Shown here piece by piece: positions 1 to 8,723 of a stretch of DNA of 64,000 nt. The translations under genes and the position numbers were made by a program. The stretch spans positions 186,001 to 250,000 of the forward strand of contig CAKVLR010000001.1 in the NCBI GenBank assembly GCA_934757855.1. Direction: 5' to 3'. Each line of letters begins with the position of its first letter. Positions within the stretch are counted from its first letter, which is position 1. The DNA is from an uncultured Clostridia bacterium (GTDB taxonomy: Bacteria > Bacillota > Clostridia > Christensenellales > UBA1242). The notes under the pieces were generated by a model that was not told the origin of the DNA, did no database searches, and saw only the letters and a program-made list of their open reading frames with translations.

Positions 1-575
1 TTTGAGTCTAAGTTTACTGTTTCCTTGATTTGATTTAAAATCATCACAAGATCCTCAAACAAATTATCCACATCTTGCTTGTCTTGTTGCTCCTCGCCTG
101 CATCGCAGTTGCAAACTGTTTCCGTTTCGCCCACAGGACTTTCCTCGACCTTTTTCTTTTTAAACCCTACCCATTCGCATAGACTATCTTTGAATGGTGT
201 AATCAATTCATTATTAAATCTATCAAAACTATCGGTCAAACTGTCTGCGTGAAAATATTGATGCACAAACTCTTGCAAGTCTAAGTGTCTTGTGTCAAAT
301 TCCGTAAGTAAACTAAACACAAAAGCAATCACGCGGTAAGGCTCGGCTGGCAATTCAATCTTTTGATTTCCCTCTAAGTCAGTGCTTGAATATTTACTCA
401 ATTCCGCAGTAAAGTTGTACCCCACCATTGCATCGCCTACAATTTCGACCAAACTTGGACAAGACACGACAGTACGCAATAGTTTACTCACCTTGGAATC
501 GGCTAAAATTATCTTTGAATCTCTCAATTCGGTGCAAGCATCACAAAATGCTTGATATTGTTCATTTGTATCCAC
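1..575 (-). CDS. Unknown protein, N-terminal 191 codons (3' end outside window)
   Basis: An open frame runs on the minus strand from a GTG at 573-575 to the window edge without a stop; the gene continues to the left. GTG was chosen because a GGGGG stretch (part of an AGGGGG-like ribosome site) lies five bases upstream and no ATG lies near it in frame. The visible part begins VDTNEQYQAFCDAC, is acidic and Leu-rich, and has no signal peptide or membrane segment. It carries a Cys pair in a CNCD motif near residue 157, followed by a QQDKQD-rich acidic linker. I recognise no family. It is divergent from the DUF4364 gene. Coding is supported by the absence of stops over 570 bases in AT-rich DNA and by normal codon use. 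Confidence 0.7.
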   Translation of the reverse strand, partial: MDTNEQYQAFCDACTELRDSKIILADSKVSKLLRTVVSCPSLVEIVGDAMVGYNFTAELSKYSSTDLEGNQKIELPAEPYRVIAFVFSLLTEFDTRHLDLQEFVHQYFHADSLTDSFDRFNNELITPFKDSLCEWVGFKKKKVEESPVGETETVCNCDAGEEQQDKQDVDNLFEDLVMILNQIKETVNLDS

Positions 576-674
576 TTTATCCCCCTGTATGCATATTTAT
601 TCATATTATATCATAAAACGCATAAAAATAAAAACGATTTTTGATATATTTTTAAATAAATTTATGTCTTTTGT

Positions 675-703
675 TTGCTAAATTAATGAATGTGTGCTAT
701 AAT
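675..703 (+). promoter_or_regulatory. Sigma-A promoter for the DUF4364 gene
   Basis: TTGCTA at 675-680 and TATAAT at 698-703 are separated by 17 bases, with TGTG just before the -10. An imperfect palindrome (AATGAAA, then TTTTCATT) follows at about 702-718, between the -10 box and the ribosome site, and could be an operator. Confidence 0.55.
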
Positions 704-733
704 GAAATGTTTTCATTTTGAGGGAGGCTAATC

Positions 734-1276
734 GTGAAATTAGAGTTTAGTAATGACGACTTTCAAACAAAACTTATGCTCCTCTATATGCTAGAACAAA
801 TCGAAATCCCTTTGACCGAACAATTTATACTAGACATTTGCACCACGCGCAATGACTGGATAAATTATATGGAATGTGTATCAGTCTTTCACGACTTGTT
901 GCGTGATGGTTTTATCTACACACCAGATGCTGAGGATAGCAAGCGTTGTAGGTACACACTTACCGCGAAAGGGCGAAGCGGTCTAAGCATTTATTATGAG
1001 GAAGTTCCTGAAAATATACGCAAAGATATAAGCGAATTTTGCAAAAGCAATCGAATGTACTTTAAGCGTTTGCAAGAGTATGTGGCTGATTTTCACAAGA
1101 ATAGTGATGGCACTTATATGGTCACTTTGCGAATTATTGAAACTGCTTGCAGTGAGCCTATGTTTGAAGTTAAGATAAATTTGCAGACACGCGCTGATGC
1201 CGTGCGCGCGGTAGAAATTTGGACTACCAAAGCACCTAGTTTTTATGAATTTGTTTACACTAATTTATTAAGTTAA
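734..1276 (+). CDS. DUF4364 family protein, winged-helix regulator-like
   Basis: This 180-residue soluble protein matches what I know of the DUF4364 family, found across Clostridia and resembling PadR/winged-helix regulators. Its target is unknown. The N-terminal ~85 residues are helical and fit a winged-helix fold, with a hairpin-like stretch around the RCRYTLTAKGRSGL segment, a common wing-end signature. The C-terminal half is a mixed alpha/beta domain. The start is a GTG with AGGGAGG six bases upstream. It is followed 28 bases later by the TSCPD gene, and the two probably share the promoter at 675-703 and the terminator after 1616. Family assignment is from recognition of the sequence pattern. 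Confidence 0.75.
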   Translation: MKLEFSNDDFQTKLMLLYMLEQIEIPLTEQFILDICTTRNDWINYMECVSVFHDLLRDGFIYTPDAEDSKRCRYTLTAKGRSGLSIYYEEVPENIRKDISEFCKSNRMYFKRLQEYVADFHKNSDGTYMVTLRIIETACSEPMFEVKINLQTRADAVRAVEIWTTKAPSFYEFVYTNLLS

Positions 1277-1304
1277 TGCAAAAGAAAAAATTGGAGGATT
1301 TTTT

Positions 1305-1616
1305 ATGGAAGCATATAGACCGCAAGGTACTTGCTCGCGACAAATTCTTTTTGAGGTAAACGAACAAGGGATACTTACCGACTTAAAATTTTTGGGAGGC
1401 TGTGCTGGAGGCTTACAGGCGCTTGTGCGTTTTGCGGTAGGCAGACCGATTGCCGAGATTATCGAAATTTGTGATGGTATCAAATGCAAAAATGATACCA
1501 GTTGCCCCGAACAATTAGCAATAGCGTTGCGCGATTATATCAAGCAAAAACAGTGCGAAATGATTGAAACTGCAAAAGTTGGCAGAGGTCACCCACGCGT
1601 GTTACCTACTCATTAA
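1305..1616 (+). CDS. TSCPD domain-containing protein (TIGR03905 family)
   Basis: This 103-residue protein matches the small TIGR03905 family of Firmicutes. The N-terminal Gly/Cys part (RPQGTCSRQILFEV, then FLGGCAGG) is followed by the signature Thr-Ser-Cys-Pro at about residues 65-68, the domain otherwise known from the C-terminus of class II ribonucleotide reductases and from NrdJ-like proteins. Cys9, Cys33 and the TSCP cysteine are candidates for metal or redox chemistry, but no activity is established. About 20 residues (KVGRGHPRVLPTH end) extend past the usual domain end. The ribosome site is TTGGAGGATTTTTT. It is co-directional with the DUF4364 gene and ends at a strong terminator. Confidence 0.8.
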   Translation: MEAYRPQGTCSRQILFEVNEQGILTDLKFLGGCAGGLQALVRFAVGRPIAEIIEICDGIKCKNDTSCPEQLAIALRDYIKQKQCEMIETAKVGRGHPRVLPTH

Positions 1617-1621
1617 AATAG

Positions 1622-1656
1622 AAAAAGGAATGTTACCTAAGTAATGTTCCTTTTTT
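1622..1656. terminator. Bidirectional terminator between the TSCPD gene and ftsW
   Basis: A 15-bp stem (AAAAAGGAATGTTAC with its complement, two G-U pairs) and a short CTAA loop are followed by T-runs on both strands. It serves the convergent genes ending at 1616 and 1699. Confidence 0.8.
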
Positions 1657-1698
1657 GATATTTATAAATTTTAGTTTTAATTATTGTTCTTTAATATC

Positions 1699-2862
1699 TT
1701 AGGTTGCAATTTTTTTCTGCTTTTTATTAAACAAATTCATTTTGAATGGGGTTTGGCTTTGTCTATGAATATTCAGGAGTATGCCCATTCCTCCCATAAA
1801 CATAACGATACTTGTACTCCCTGCTGAAATAAGCGGTAGTGGCAGACCAGTCGGTGGAATTGCGCCAGTAACTACTGCAATATTTAGCACCACTTGAACG
1901 GCAAGAATTGTAGTGATACCAGTAGCAAGGTAGCAACCAAATCTATCTTTTGCGTGAACGGCTATTTTAAATCCCCAAAAAATCAATGCCCCAAAAGCCA
2001 ACACGAGTAGAACGCAACCGACAAAACCCAATTCTTCCCCAATTATACTAAAAATAAAATCACTTTCGCTAAAAGGCAAAAACGAATATTTTTGCCTAGA
2101 ATTACCCAAGCCTACTCCAAACCAGCCACCTGCTCCTAGCGAATAAAGTGACTGAATTAACTGAAATCCCTCACCTTGTGGACTCGCCCAAGGGTCTAAA
2201 AACGCCATTAATCTTTTTAGTCGATAAGGCTCTAACAAAATTAATATTGGCACGAGTGCAACCGCTGGAATCCCCATTAAGCAAAGGTGTTTTAATTTCA
2301 TTCCACCAACCAAAAGCATAACCACCATTAGGACACCTACACAAATGGTAATTGACATATTTGGCTCTAATATAATAAGCAAACACATCAAGCACCCAGC
2401 TAAAATTACTGGTAACGCCCCTTTAAATGTACTCATTTTATGGTAATTCCTAGCCATATAGGTAGAAGCAAAAATAATAAAACAAAACTTCGCTATTTCG
2501 CTTGCTTGAAAACTAAACGCGCCAAAGCCTATCCACCTACGCGCGCCGTATGACTCGATACCTACTCCCGGTATAAAGACAACACATAATACAGCGATAC
2601 CAATTCCCAGAGCAACCCAGCCGATTTTTTGCAACCAATTATAATTTACAAAATAACAAAAAATCATAGCGCACGCACCCAAAACAACTCCAACAATTTG
2701 CTTTGTTGCAAAAAACATCGAGTCGCCGTATTGTTTCGAAGCATTAAAACAAGAGGCTGAATAAACCATAAAGATACCAAAAATTGCGATGCCCAAAACT
2801 AGCAAAAACACAGGTAGGCAAAAATTTTGTTCGCCCTTGTAGAAAAAATCAACTTTTTTCAA
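1699..2862 (-). CDS. ftsW: SEDS-family peptidoglycan polymerase FtsW/SpoVE
   Basis: This 387-residue integral membrane protein has about ten hydrophobic segments and belongs to the SEDS family of lipid II polymerising glycosyltransferases, which work with a class B penicillin-binding protein. Family marks include the ARRWIGFG region near residue 107, the LEPNMS stretch near 165, the GLGNSRQKYSFLP loop near 250 carrying the conserved extracellular motif, and the PTGLPLPLISAGST motif near 335. It starts at TTG (2860-2862), with GGAG seven bases upstream. One base separates it from the murD stop, so the two are co-translated. It is the last gene of this cluster; murG, the usual next gene, is absent. 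In a spore former it may act in division (FtsW), spore cortex synthesis (SpoVE) or both. Confidence 0.93.
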   Translation of the reverse strand: MKKVDFFYKGEQNFCLPVFLLVLGIAIFGIFMVYSASCFNASKQYGDSMFFATKQIVGVVLGACAMIFCYFVNYNWLQKIGWVALGIGIAVLCVVFIPGVGIESYGARRWIGFGAFSFQASEIAKFCFIIFASTYMARNYHKMSTFKGALPVILAGCLMCLLIILEPNMSITICVGVLMVVMLLVGGMKLKHLCLMGIPAVALVPILILLEPYRLKRLMAFLDPWASPQGEGFQLIQSLYSLGAGGWFGVGLGNSRQKYSFLPFSESDFIFSIIGEELGFVGCVLLVLAFGALIFWGFKIAVHAKDRFGCYLATGITTILAVQVVLNIAVVTGAIPPTGLPLPLISAGSTSIVMFMGGMGILLNIHRQSQTPFKMNLFNKKQKKIAT

Positions 2863-2863
2863 A

Positions 2864-4201
2864 TTACTTCTCCAAAACTAGATTTTTAAAGCAATCTCCT
2901 CTTTCCTCAAAATTGTGAAATTCATCAAAACTTGCACACGCTGGACTAAGTAAGACCACCTCGCCCGATTTAGCGTGAGATTTGGCACAATCAAAAGCTG
3001 AAACTAAGTTGTCGCACAAAAATACTTCAAAAAGTTTGAGTTTTTGCGCTATTTTTGCAATTTTTCTACCCATTTTACCAAAAGCTACAATATGACGCAC
3101 GGTTTGAGGCAGATTTTGCAACAAATCTTTAAACTTTTCGCCCTTATCGCTCCCACCCAGCAAAAGCCAAATATTTTTATCAAAGCAACTTACCGCTACC
3201 ATTGTGGAATTTGTATTTGTTGCTTTTGAATCATTATAGTACGCAACGCCGTTCAGTTCGCCGACTTTTTCAATTCGATGGGGAATAGGTTTTATTGTAT
3301 TGATTGCTTTTTGAATTGATTGAGGCAATACCCCATCATAAAGTGCAAAAGAAATTGCGCATAAAAGGTTAGACAAATTGTGACTACCTATTAATTTACA
3401 TTTATCTAAGTTTGCGACAAAATGAGTTTCATTTACTACTTTTTTGTAAATTTTTTTATCTTCAACAAATACACCGTTGTATTCGCTAGGTAAATAGTTC
3501 AATGAAAAATATTCTACATTTTTATATTTTTCACCCAAAGCGCGTACTTTTTCATCATCGAAATTAAGGAAAATTTTACCATTTTCTTCCACTCTATCTA
3601 AAATAAGTTTTTTTGCATTGAAGTATTCATCGAAATCCTTGTATCTATCTAAATGGTCTGGCGCGATATTTAAAAATGCAACCGCTCTTGCCTTAAAATC
3701 TTGTGAATATTCCAACTGAAAACTACTCACCTCACATACGACCTTATCATTTGGAGCAATTTTATCTACTTCGTTTGAGAATGCATTACCGATATTACCA
3801 ACTGCGTGAGTTTTAAATTTTGCAGTTTCAAATATATGTGTAAGATAGTTTACCGTACTAGTTTTGCCATTTGTGCCAGTTATTGCATAAATAGGTGCAG
3901 TACAAAATTTACTAGCAAACGCCAATTCGCCTATTACTTCAATTTTAAATTCTTGAATTAGTTTTTGCAATTTTTTATCAATTTTCACCCCTGGACTAAG
4001 TACTATGCAATGTACTATGCAAAGTGTTTTTGCGCAGAGTTTTTGCATAGTACTGCAATTTTTACTCAAAATTGCACCTTTTTGCAACTCATTTGCTAAA
4101 TTTTTGTCATCATCATACACATATACACTTTCTTCGTTCTTTACCAAAAAGTTTGCAACGGCTACTCCACTTCTACCCATACCATATACTAAATAATTCA
4201 T
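2864..4201 (-). CDS. murD: UDP-N-acetylmuramoylalanine--D-glutamate ligase
   Basis: MurD adds D-glutamate to UDP-MurNAc-L-Ala in the cytoplasm using ATP. The N-terminal UMP-binding domain starts with YGMGRSG. The ATP loop GTNGKTS is at about residues 109-115, the NDSKATN motif near 320 and the HNF motif near 430. ATG at 4199-4201 was chosen over the TTG one codon earlier because AGGAGG ends four bases before it. Length is 445 residues. Odd feature: residues ~50-68 (STMQKLCAKTLCIVHCIVL) are encoded by a copy of the dispersed TTGCATAGTAC palindrome, sitting between the first beta-alpha units and the conserved LSPGV motif, where other MurD proteins have only a short acidic loop. This looks like an in-frame repeat insertion. 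Confidence 0.95.
   Translation of the reverse strand: MNYLVYGMGRSGVAVANFLVKNEESVYVYDDDKNLANELQKGAILSKNCSTMQKLCAKTLCIVHCIVLSPGVKIDKKLQKLIQEFKIEVIGELAFASKFCTAPIYAITGTNGKTSTVNYLTHIFETAKFKTHAVGNIGNAFSNEVDKIAPNDKVVCEVSSFQLEYSQDFKARAVAFLNIAPDHLDRYKDFDEYFNAKKLILDRVEENGKIFLNFDDEKVRALGEKYKNVEYFSLNYLPSEYNGVFVEDKKIYKKVVNETHFVANLDKCKLIGSHNLSNLLCAISFALYDGVLPQSIQKAINTIKPIPHRIEKVGELNGVAYYNDSKATNTNSTMVAVSCFDKNIWLLLGGSDKGEKFKDLLQNLPQTVRHIVAFGKMGRKIAKIAQKLKLFEVFLCDNLVSAFDCAKSHAKSGEVVLLSPACASFDEFHNFEERGDCFKNLVLEK
3999..4054. repeat. TTGCATAGTAC-family palindromic repeat, copy 1, inside murD
   Basis: On the minus strand this reads AGTACTATGCAA, a 19-base spacer (AAACTCTGCGCAAAAACAC), then TTTGCATAGTAC and ATTGCATAGTACT. 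It shares an exact 21-base core (GCATAGTAC, ATT, GCATAGTAC) with copy 3 at 30099-30139. The reading frame stays open through it. Confidence 0.75.
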
Positions 4202-4209
4202 CAAACCTC

Positions 4210-5202
4210 CTACAATACAAGCATAACCGAAATTACACTCGCAATTATTGTCACTATTATATATATGGCGACTACTTTCGTTTCATTCACACCTTTTTTC
4301 TCAAAATGATGATGCAGCGGAGCCATTAGGAAAACTCTTTTCTTTGTGCGCTTGAAATGCAGTACTTGAATAATCACACTTACTACACTCACCACAAACA
4401 CTAAACATATCAAAGGTAATATTAATGTTTGTCTGGAAAATACCGCAAGGCAAGTGATTACTCCACCGAGAGCAAGCGAGCCTGTGTCGCCCATAAAGAT
4501 TTTTGCAGGGTAACTGTTAAAGCACAAAAACGCCAGCACTCCCCCAGTACAAGAAGCACCTAAAATAATTAAGTTATACATTTGCTCTGACAACGCTTGT
4601 CCACCACCGCTCGCTAGATAATCATTTCTAGTCAAAGCAACTATTATAGTTAACCCTATCAACATTACAAAACTTGTCCACCCCGCAAGCCCATCTAGAC
4701 CGTCAGTAAGATTTGAGGCATTTGTCATTGCGATAAACACAAAAATAACGAGCGGAATTATCCCCCACGATAAATCAATTTCTCCCCAAGGCAAAATCAA
4801 CAAAGTGCCTATTTCAGGAGTTTTATATACAAAAATCGCTATTATTACAGCAATTCCCAGTTGTCCGATTACTTTTTGATAGGCACGCAAGCCTAAATTT
4901 TTATGCGTATGCACTTTGATGAAATCATCTAAAAAGCCTAGTAACGCATACCCAAAAAATGTGCCTAGCGCAACATACATAATAGATGCTTGTCCAGAAG
5001 AAAAAGCAAGGCTAATTGCTATTATTGGTAATATGAAAATCAGCCCACCCATAGTAGGAGTACCTTGCTTTCCTTGGTGCGCTGTTACATATTGTAAAAT
5101 TTCTTGCCTTGCGCCTACTTTTTTGACTAATTTAATAATTAATGGTGCTATCAATACACCTACACTAAAAGTTACTAAGAATACTAGCAAAATTGTTAGC
5201 AT
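4210..5202 (-). CDS. mraY: Phospho-N-acetylmuramoyl-pentapeptide-transferase
   Basis: MraY makes lipid I by moving phospho-MurNAc-pentapeptide onto undecaprenyl phosphate at the inner face of the membrane. The 330-residue protein has about ten membrane segments. Visible family motifs are GTPTMGG near residue 48, FLDDFIK near 90 (the DD pair), NASNLTDGLDGLAG near 160 (catalytic loop), MGDTGSLALGG near 236 and the APLHHHFE motif near 292. It starts inside murE (seven-base overlap), and five or so bases separate its end from the ribosome-site region of murD, so murE-mraY-murD-ftsW is one transcription unit. murF, which usually lies between murE and mraY, is missing. Confidence 0.96.
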   Translation of the reverse strand: MLTILLVFLVTFSVGVLIAPLIIKLVKKVGARQEILQYVTAHQGKQGTPTMGGLIFILPIIAISLAFSSGQASIMYVALGTFFGYALLGFLDDFIKVHTHKNLGLRAYQKVIGQLGIAVIIAIFVYKTPEIGTLLILPWGEIDLSWGIIPLVIFVFIAMTNASNLTDGLDGLAGWTSFVMLIGLTIIVALTRNDYLASGGGQALSEQMYNLIILGASCTGGVLAFLCFNSYPAKIFMGDTGSLALGGVITCLAVFSRQTLILPLICLVFVVSVVSVIIQVLHFKRTKKRVFLMAPLHHHFEKKGVNETKVVAIYIIVTIIASVISVMLVL

Positions 5203-6677
5203 TTTTGCGCCTCATTAAAAATTTTTCGGCTTTCTTGTTCCACTGCTTCAAAATCTGAATAGTGTAATTTTTTTCCGCCTATATCGAGATAATCTTCCGC
5301 ACCTTTGCCTGCAATTACAGCGACATCATCTGGCTTTAATTCTCTCAATACATAATTTATTGCCATTGTGCGGTCAGTTATGCATATATATTGGTTGGTA
5401 ACCTTAGAAATTCCCTTTTCAATATCACTTATTATGGCTTCTGGGCGCTCTAACCTAGGGTTATCACTAGTTAAAACACTAAAATCTGCTATTTTTCCGC
5501 TAATTTCTCCCATTATAGGTCGTTTTGTGCTATCGCGATTACCGCCACAACCAAACACGCAAAATATTTTACCATTGCTTACTTCTTTTACGCTTTCTAG
5601 TATATTTTGTAGCCCATCGGGTGTATGCGCATAATCAATCACCACGCTTGCGCCGTTTTCAAGTCTAATAACATTTATTCTACCCGACACAAAGTCCATA
5701 GTATCAAGTCCGCGTTTTATTGTTTCTAAATCTATCCCCAATTCATAACACGCCAAAGCGCTGGAAATTGCGTTGTAAACATTGAATTTTCCTATCAATT
5801 TTGTATCAATTTGCGTGTTTTTGTCACCAATTTTTAGATTATACTGCGAACCATTTATATCAAACTTGATATTATCTGCCATTGCATATGCATTATTTAG
5901 TCCAAAACTTTTGACACAAAAATCATCGCGTTTGCAATTTTGCATAGCAAAATCAATATTTTTGCCTATTTTGTCATCATTATTTACAACTCCTACTTTA
6001 CAATATTTCGGTTTTATGAAATCGCTTTTTGTTTTTGCATAATTCTCAAAAGTTCCAAAGAAATCTAAATGGTCTTGCGTAACATTCGTAAGTATGCCAA
6101 CATCAAATTTTAACCCGTTTATTTTTTGTAAGGCAATCGCGTGCGCGCTTACTTCCATAACAACGACATCTACATTTTCATCAGCCATTTGTCTAAATAT
6201 CTTATGCAATTCAATCGGGTCTGGGGTCGTAAGCGCATTACTAAAATGCTTGTCACCTATCACTACACCGATTGTGCCGATAACTCCCACTTTCTTACCC
6301 GCACACTCCATAATATTTTTTATCATATAAGTGCTTGTAGTTTTGCCATTTGTACCCGTTATGCCTATCAATTTAAAATTTTTGCGTGGGTTGCCGTAAA
6401 AATTTGAGGCAATTATTCCAGTTGCTTTTCGTGTATCTTCAACCAAAATTTGCGGAATATCTATGTCTAACAATTTTTCCACAACCAAACAACTAGCACC
6501 TTTTTCTTTTGCTTTTTTGGCAAAATTATGTCCATCAACTTTTGTTCCATTTATACAAATATAAGCATAATCCTGCTTAACATTTTCACTACTTATTGTA
6601 ATTCCTGAAATATTGATATTTTTATCATCAAATTGATTTTTTATCTCTAAACCATTAAAAAGTTGTTCTGCTTGCAT
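5196..6677 (-). CDS. murE: UDP-MurNAc-tripeptide synthetase (meso-DAP type)
   Basis: MurE adds the third residue to UDP-MurNAc-L-Ala-D-Glu. At 493 residues it has the usual three-domain Mur ligase layout: the ATP loop TGTNGKTTS at about residues 107-115, the YAKTKSDF stretch near 215 with the lysine normally carbamylated, and DNPR at about 405-408. DNPR is the established signature for meso-diaminopimelate rather than lysine, so the organism probably has DAP-type peptidoglycan. The ATG is preceded by GAGAGG. It is the first gene of the second transcription unit of this cluster: a terminator lies upstream at 6762-6793 and an AATATAATAA -10-like stretch sits at about 6705-6714, though I find no good -35. 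Confidence 0.95.
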   Translation of the reverse strand: MQAEQLFNGLEIKNQFDDKNINISGITISSENVKQDYAYICINGTKVDGHNFAKKAKEKGASCLVVEKLLDIDIPQILVEDTRKATGIIASNFYGNPRKNFKLIGITGTNGKTTSTYMIKNIMECAGKKVGVIGTIGVVIGDKHFSNALTTPDPIELHKIFRQMADENVDVVVMEVSAHAIALQKINGLKFDVGILTNVTQDHLDFFGTFENYAKTKSDFIKPKYCKVGVVNNDDKIGKNIDFAMQNCKRDDFCVKSFGLNNAYAMADNIKFDINGSQYNLKIGDKNTQIDTKLIGKFNVYNAISSALACYELGIDLETIKRGLDTMDFVSGRINVIRLENGASVVIDYAHTPDGLQNILESVKEVSNGKIFCVFGCGGNRDSTKRPIMGEISGKIADFSVLTSDNPRLERPEAIISDIEKGISKVTNQYICITDRTMAINYVLRELKPDDVAVIAGKGAEDYLDIGGKKLHYSDFEAVEQESRKIFNEAQKC

Positions 6678-6761
6678 AAATACCTCTCAACAAATCTATA
6701 AATTTATTATATTACTTTTTCATTTTGAAAAGTTACAAAATACACAAAAACATTGATTTTT

Positions 6762-6793
6762 AACAAAAAAACGCAAAAAATTGCGTTTTTTTA
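6762..6793 (-). terminator. Terminator after the PBP gene
   Basis: An AACGCAA/TTGCGTT stem with a four-base A loop is followed on the minus strand by a T-run. It separates rsmH-ftsL-PBP from murE-mraY-murD-ftsW. The T-run is present on both strands, but only the PBP gene ends here. Confidence 0.65.
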
Positions 6794-6800
6794 CACTTTT

Positions 6801-8702
6801 TTATGTTTTTATCATTATTATTGCACCCTCAAACAACTTTTCGCCCGCTGGAATATTTTGCCAAGTCACATAATCGCCCTCGCCATCAATCTCGTATTCT
6901 AGTTTCATTTTTTTAATCAAACTCACCGCCTCTGTAATCGAAAGTCCAACTAAATTTGGCACTTCAATAGTAGGCTCCAATTTTTTTAAATCTTCTGTTA
7001 AATTTGTAGGTTCCATATTTAGATAATTAAACATACCACTAAAAACTTGCTTTGCATACGGTGCTGCAACCATACTACCATAATATACCCCAGTCCCTGG
7101 CTCATCGACACAAAGAAGCAAAGCATACTTTGGGTTTTCAACTGGATAGCACCCCACAAAACTTGATACATACTTTCCGCTCGCCACATGACCATTTTCA
7201 TATTTTTGCGCAGTACCCGTTTTTCCACCTATGCGGTACCCTGGAACAAAACTATACATTCCTTTTGTGCTAACTACTTGTTCCATCATAAGTGCCACTT
7301 GTTTAGAAATTTGGGAGTCCAAAACTTTGCGCCTAGCTACACTGCCAAATTCCTTTGTCACCCCACTAGATGTAGTAATTGCGCTCACAAAGTGCGGAGT
7401 ATAAAGTGTTCCATTTAATACTGAACATACACCAGTAATCATCTGCAAAGGAGTGACTGCAACTGCTTGACCAAAAGAAATACGCGCTAAGTCAACATTT
7501 TTTACATTATTTTTATTCATCATTATGCCTGCGCTTTCGCCAAAAAAATCTACACCTGTTGCTTCACCTATACCGAATTTTTGCAAATATTCATATAGTT
7601 TGTCTTTTCCTAATCTCAAACCCAAGTCCATAAAAACGCTATTGCAACTATTACAAAGTCCCTCGGTTAATGTCTGCGAACCGTGTCCGCGTGTGCGCCA
7701 ACACTTGATTTTTTCGCCATCAACGATTCGATAACCTGGGTCAAAAAATCGTTCTTCTGGGTTGGTAACCCCCTCACTTAAAGCGGAAGAAATGGTAAAT
7801 AATTTAAAAGTACTGCCCGGCTCATACACATCAACAATATTTATATTTTTGCTGTATGCAAGTAGTTTTTCCACATCATCGCGCGGTGGATTGTTGAGGT
7901 CGAAACTCGGTTTTGCGACCATACCCAAAATTTCTCCATTGTTTGGGTCCATAATGATAGCCGTTACACCTTTTGCTTGTTGTTCATCTAATGCACGCGC
8001 ACACACGCCCTCTAATACTTCTTGAATTTGTGCATCGATAGTAAGCGTAATATCACAGCCTGCAATTCCCGCTACAAAACTAGTGGTTGCGTTTGAGAGT
8101 TCCAAACCTGTGATTGTACCTTCGGTCAACGCCTTACCATTTGTGCCTGTTAGGAAATTATTGTAATACGCCTCCAACCCCGCTTGCCCTACATTGTCAA
8201 TAGTGGTAAAACCTAACACGCTAGTGAGCATATCTCCATATGGGTACTGTCGCGTGCTGGTTTCACCCAAATAAATTCCATCTACATTTGCAGATAAAAT
8301 CTCTTTTGCGGTTTCCATATCTACTTGCGATTTTATTAAACTTTCGGACACATTTTTCTTGTTTGCTTTTTCTAGCACTTTATCATAACTAACGCCCAAT
8401 TTTTCACTCAAAAGTGAGGCAACTCGCTCGGCATTTTTTACATTACTTGCTCGCACATAGACATTGTAACTTGTATAACTAGAAGCAAGTATATTTCCAT
8501 TTCTATCTAAAATATTTCCACGCAACCCGCTGAGGCTTAGACCTCTTGTCCACTGAGAAATTGCACGCGTTTGCAGTCCTTTTCCTTGTATAATTTGCAC
8601 TACAAAAAGTTTGCCCATAACGCATAGAAAAAGAAAAGTTATTACGCATATAACGCATAATAACCTCTTTTGTAATGATGAAATTGAATATTCTTTTTTC
8701 AA
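6801..8702 (-). CDS. spoVD: Class B penicillin-binding protein with PASTA domain (FtsI/SpoVD)
   Basis: This transpeptidase cross-links peptidoglycan outside the membrane and partners with the SEDS protein. There is one N-terminal membrane helix (residues ~15-40), a PBP dimer domain starting near LRGNILDRNG, and a transpeptidase domain with the catalytic STFK at about 297-300, SCN at 352-354 and KTGT at 494-497. A single PASTA domain (PNLVGLSITEAVSLIKK) ends the protein. I place the start at TTG 8700-8702, because GGAGG lies five bases before it; a GTG four codons upstream overlaps that GGAGG and cannot use it. Clostridia often carry both FtsI and SpoVD here. Only one PBP is present, so it may do both jobs. 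Confidence 0.92.
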   Translation of the reverse strand: MKKEYSISSLQKRLLCVICVITFLFLCVMGKLFVVQIIQGKGLQTRAISQWTRGLSLSGLRGNILDRNGNILASSYTSYNVYVRASNVKNAERVASLLSEKLGVSYDKVLEKANKKNVSESLIKSQVDMETAKEILSANVDGIYLGETSTRQYPYGDMLTSVLGFTTIDNVGQAGLEAYYNNFLTGTNGKALTEGTITGLELSNATTSFVAGIAGCDITLTIDAQIQEVLEGVCARALDEQQAKGVTAIIMDPNNGEILGMVAKPSFDLNNPPRDDVEKLLAYSKNINIVDVYEPGSTFKLFTISSALSEGVTNPEERFFDPGYRIVDGEKIKCWRTRGHGSQTLTEGLCNSCNSVFMDLGLRLGKDKLYEYLQKFGIGEATGVDFFGESAGIMMNKNNVKNVDLARISFGQAVAVTPLQMITGVCSVLNGTLYTPHFVSAITTSSGVTKEFGSVARRKVLDSQISKQVALMMEQVVSTKGMYSFVPGYRIGGKTGTAQKYENGHVASGKYVSSFVGCYPVENPKYALLLCVDEPGTGVYYGSMVAAPYAKQVFSGMFNYLNMEPTNLTEDLKKLEPTIEVPNLVGLSITEAVSLIKKMKLEYEIDGEGDYVTWQNIPAGEKLFEGAIIMIKT

Positions 8703-8723
8703 ATACGCCTCCACGGCACATTT

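Noticed and set aside
1622..1656. Regulatory hairpin of ftsW
   Set aside because: It sits at the 3' ends of two convergent genes and has T-runs on both strands, so it is a terminator.
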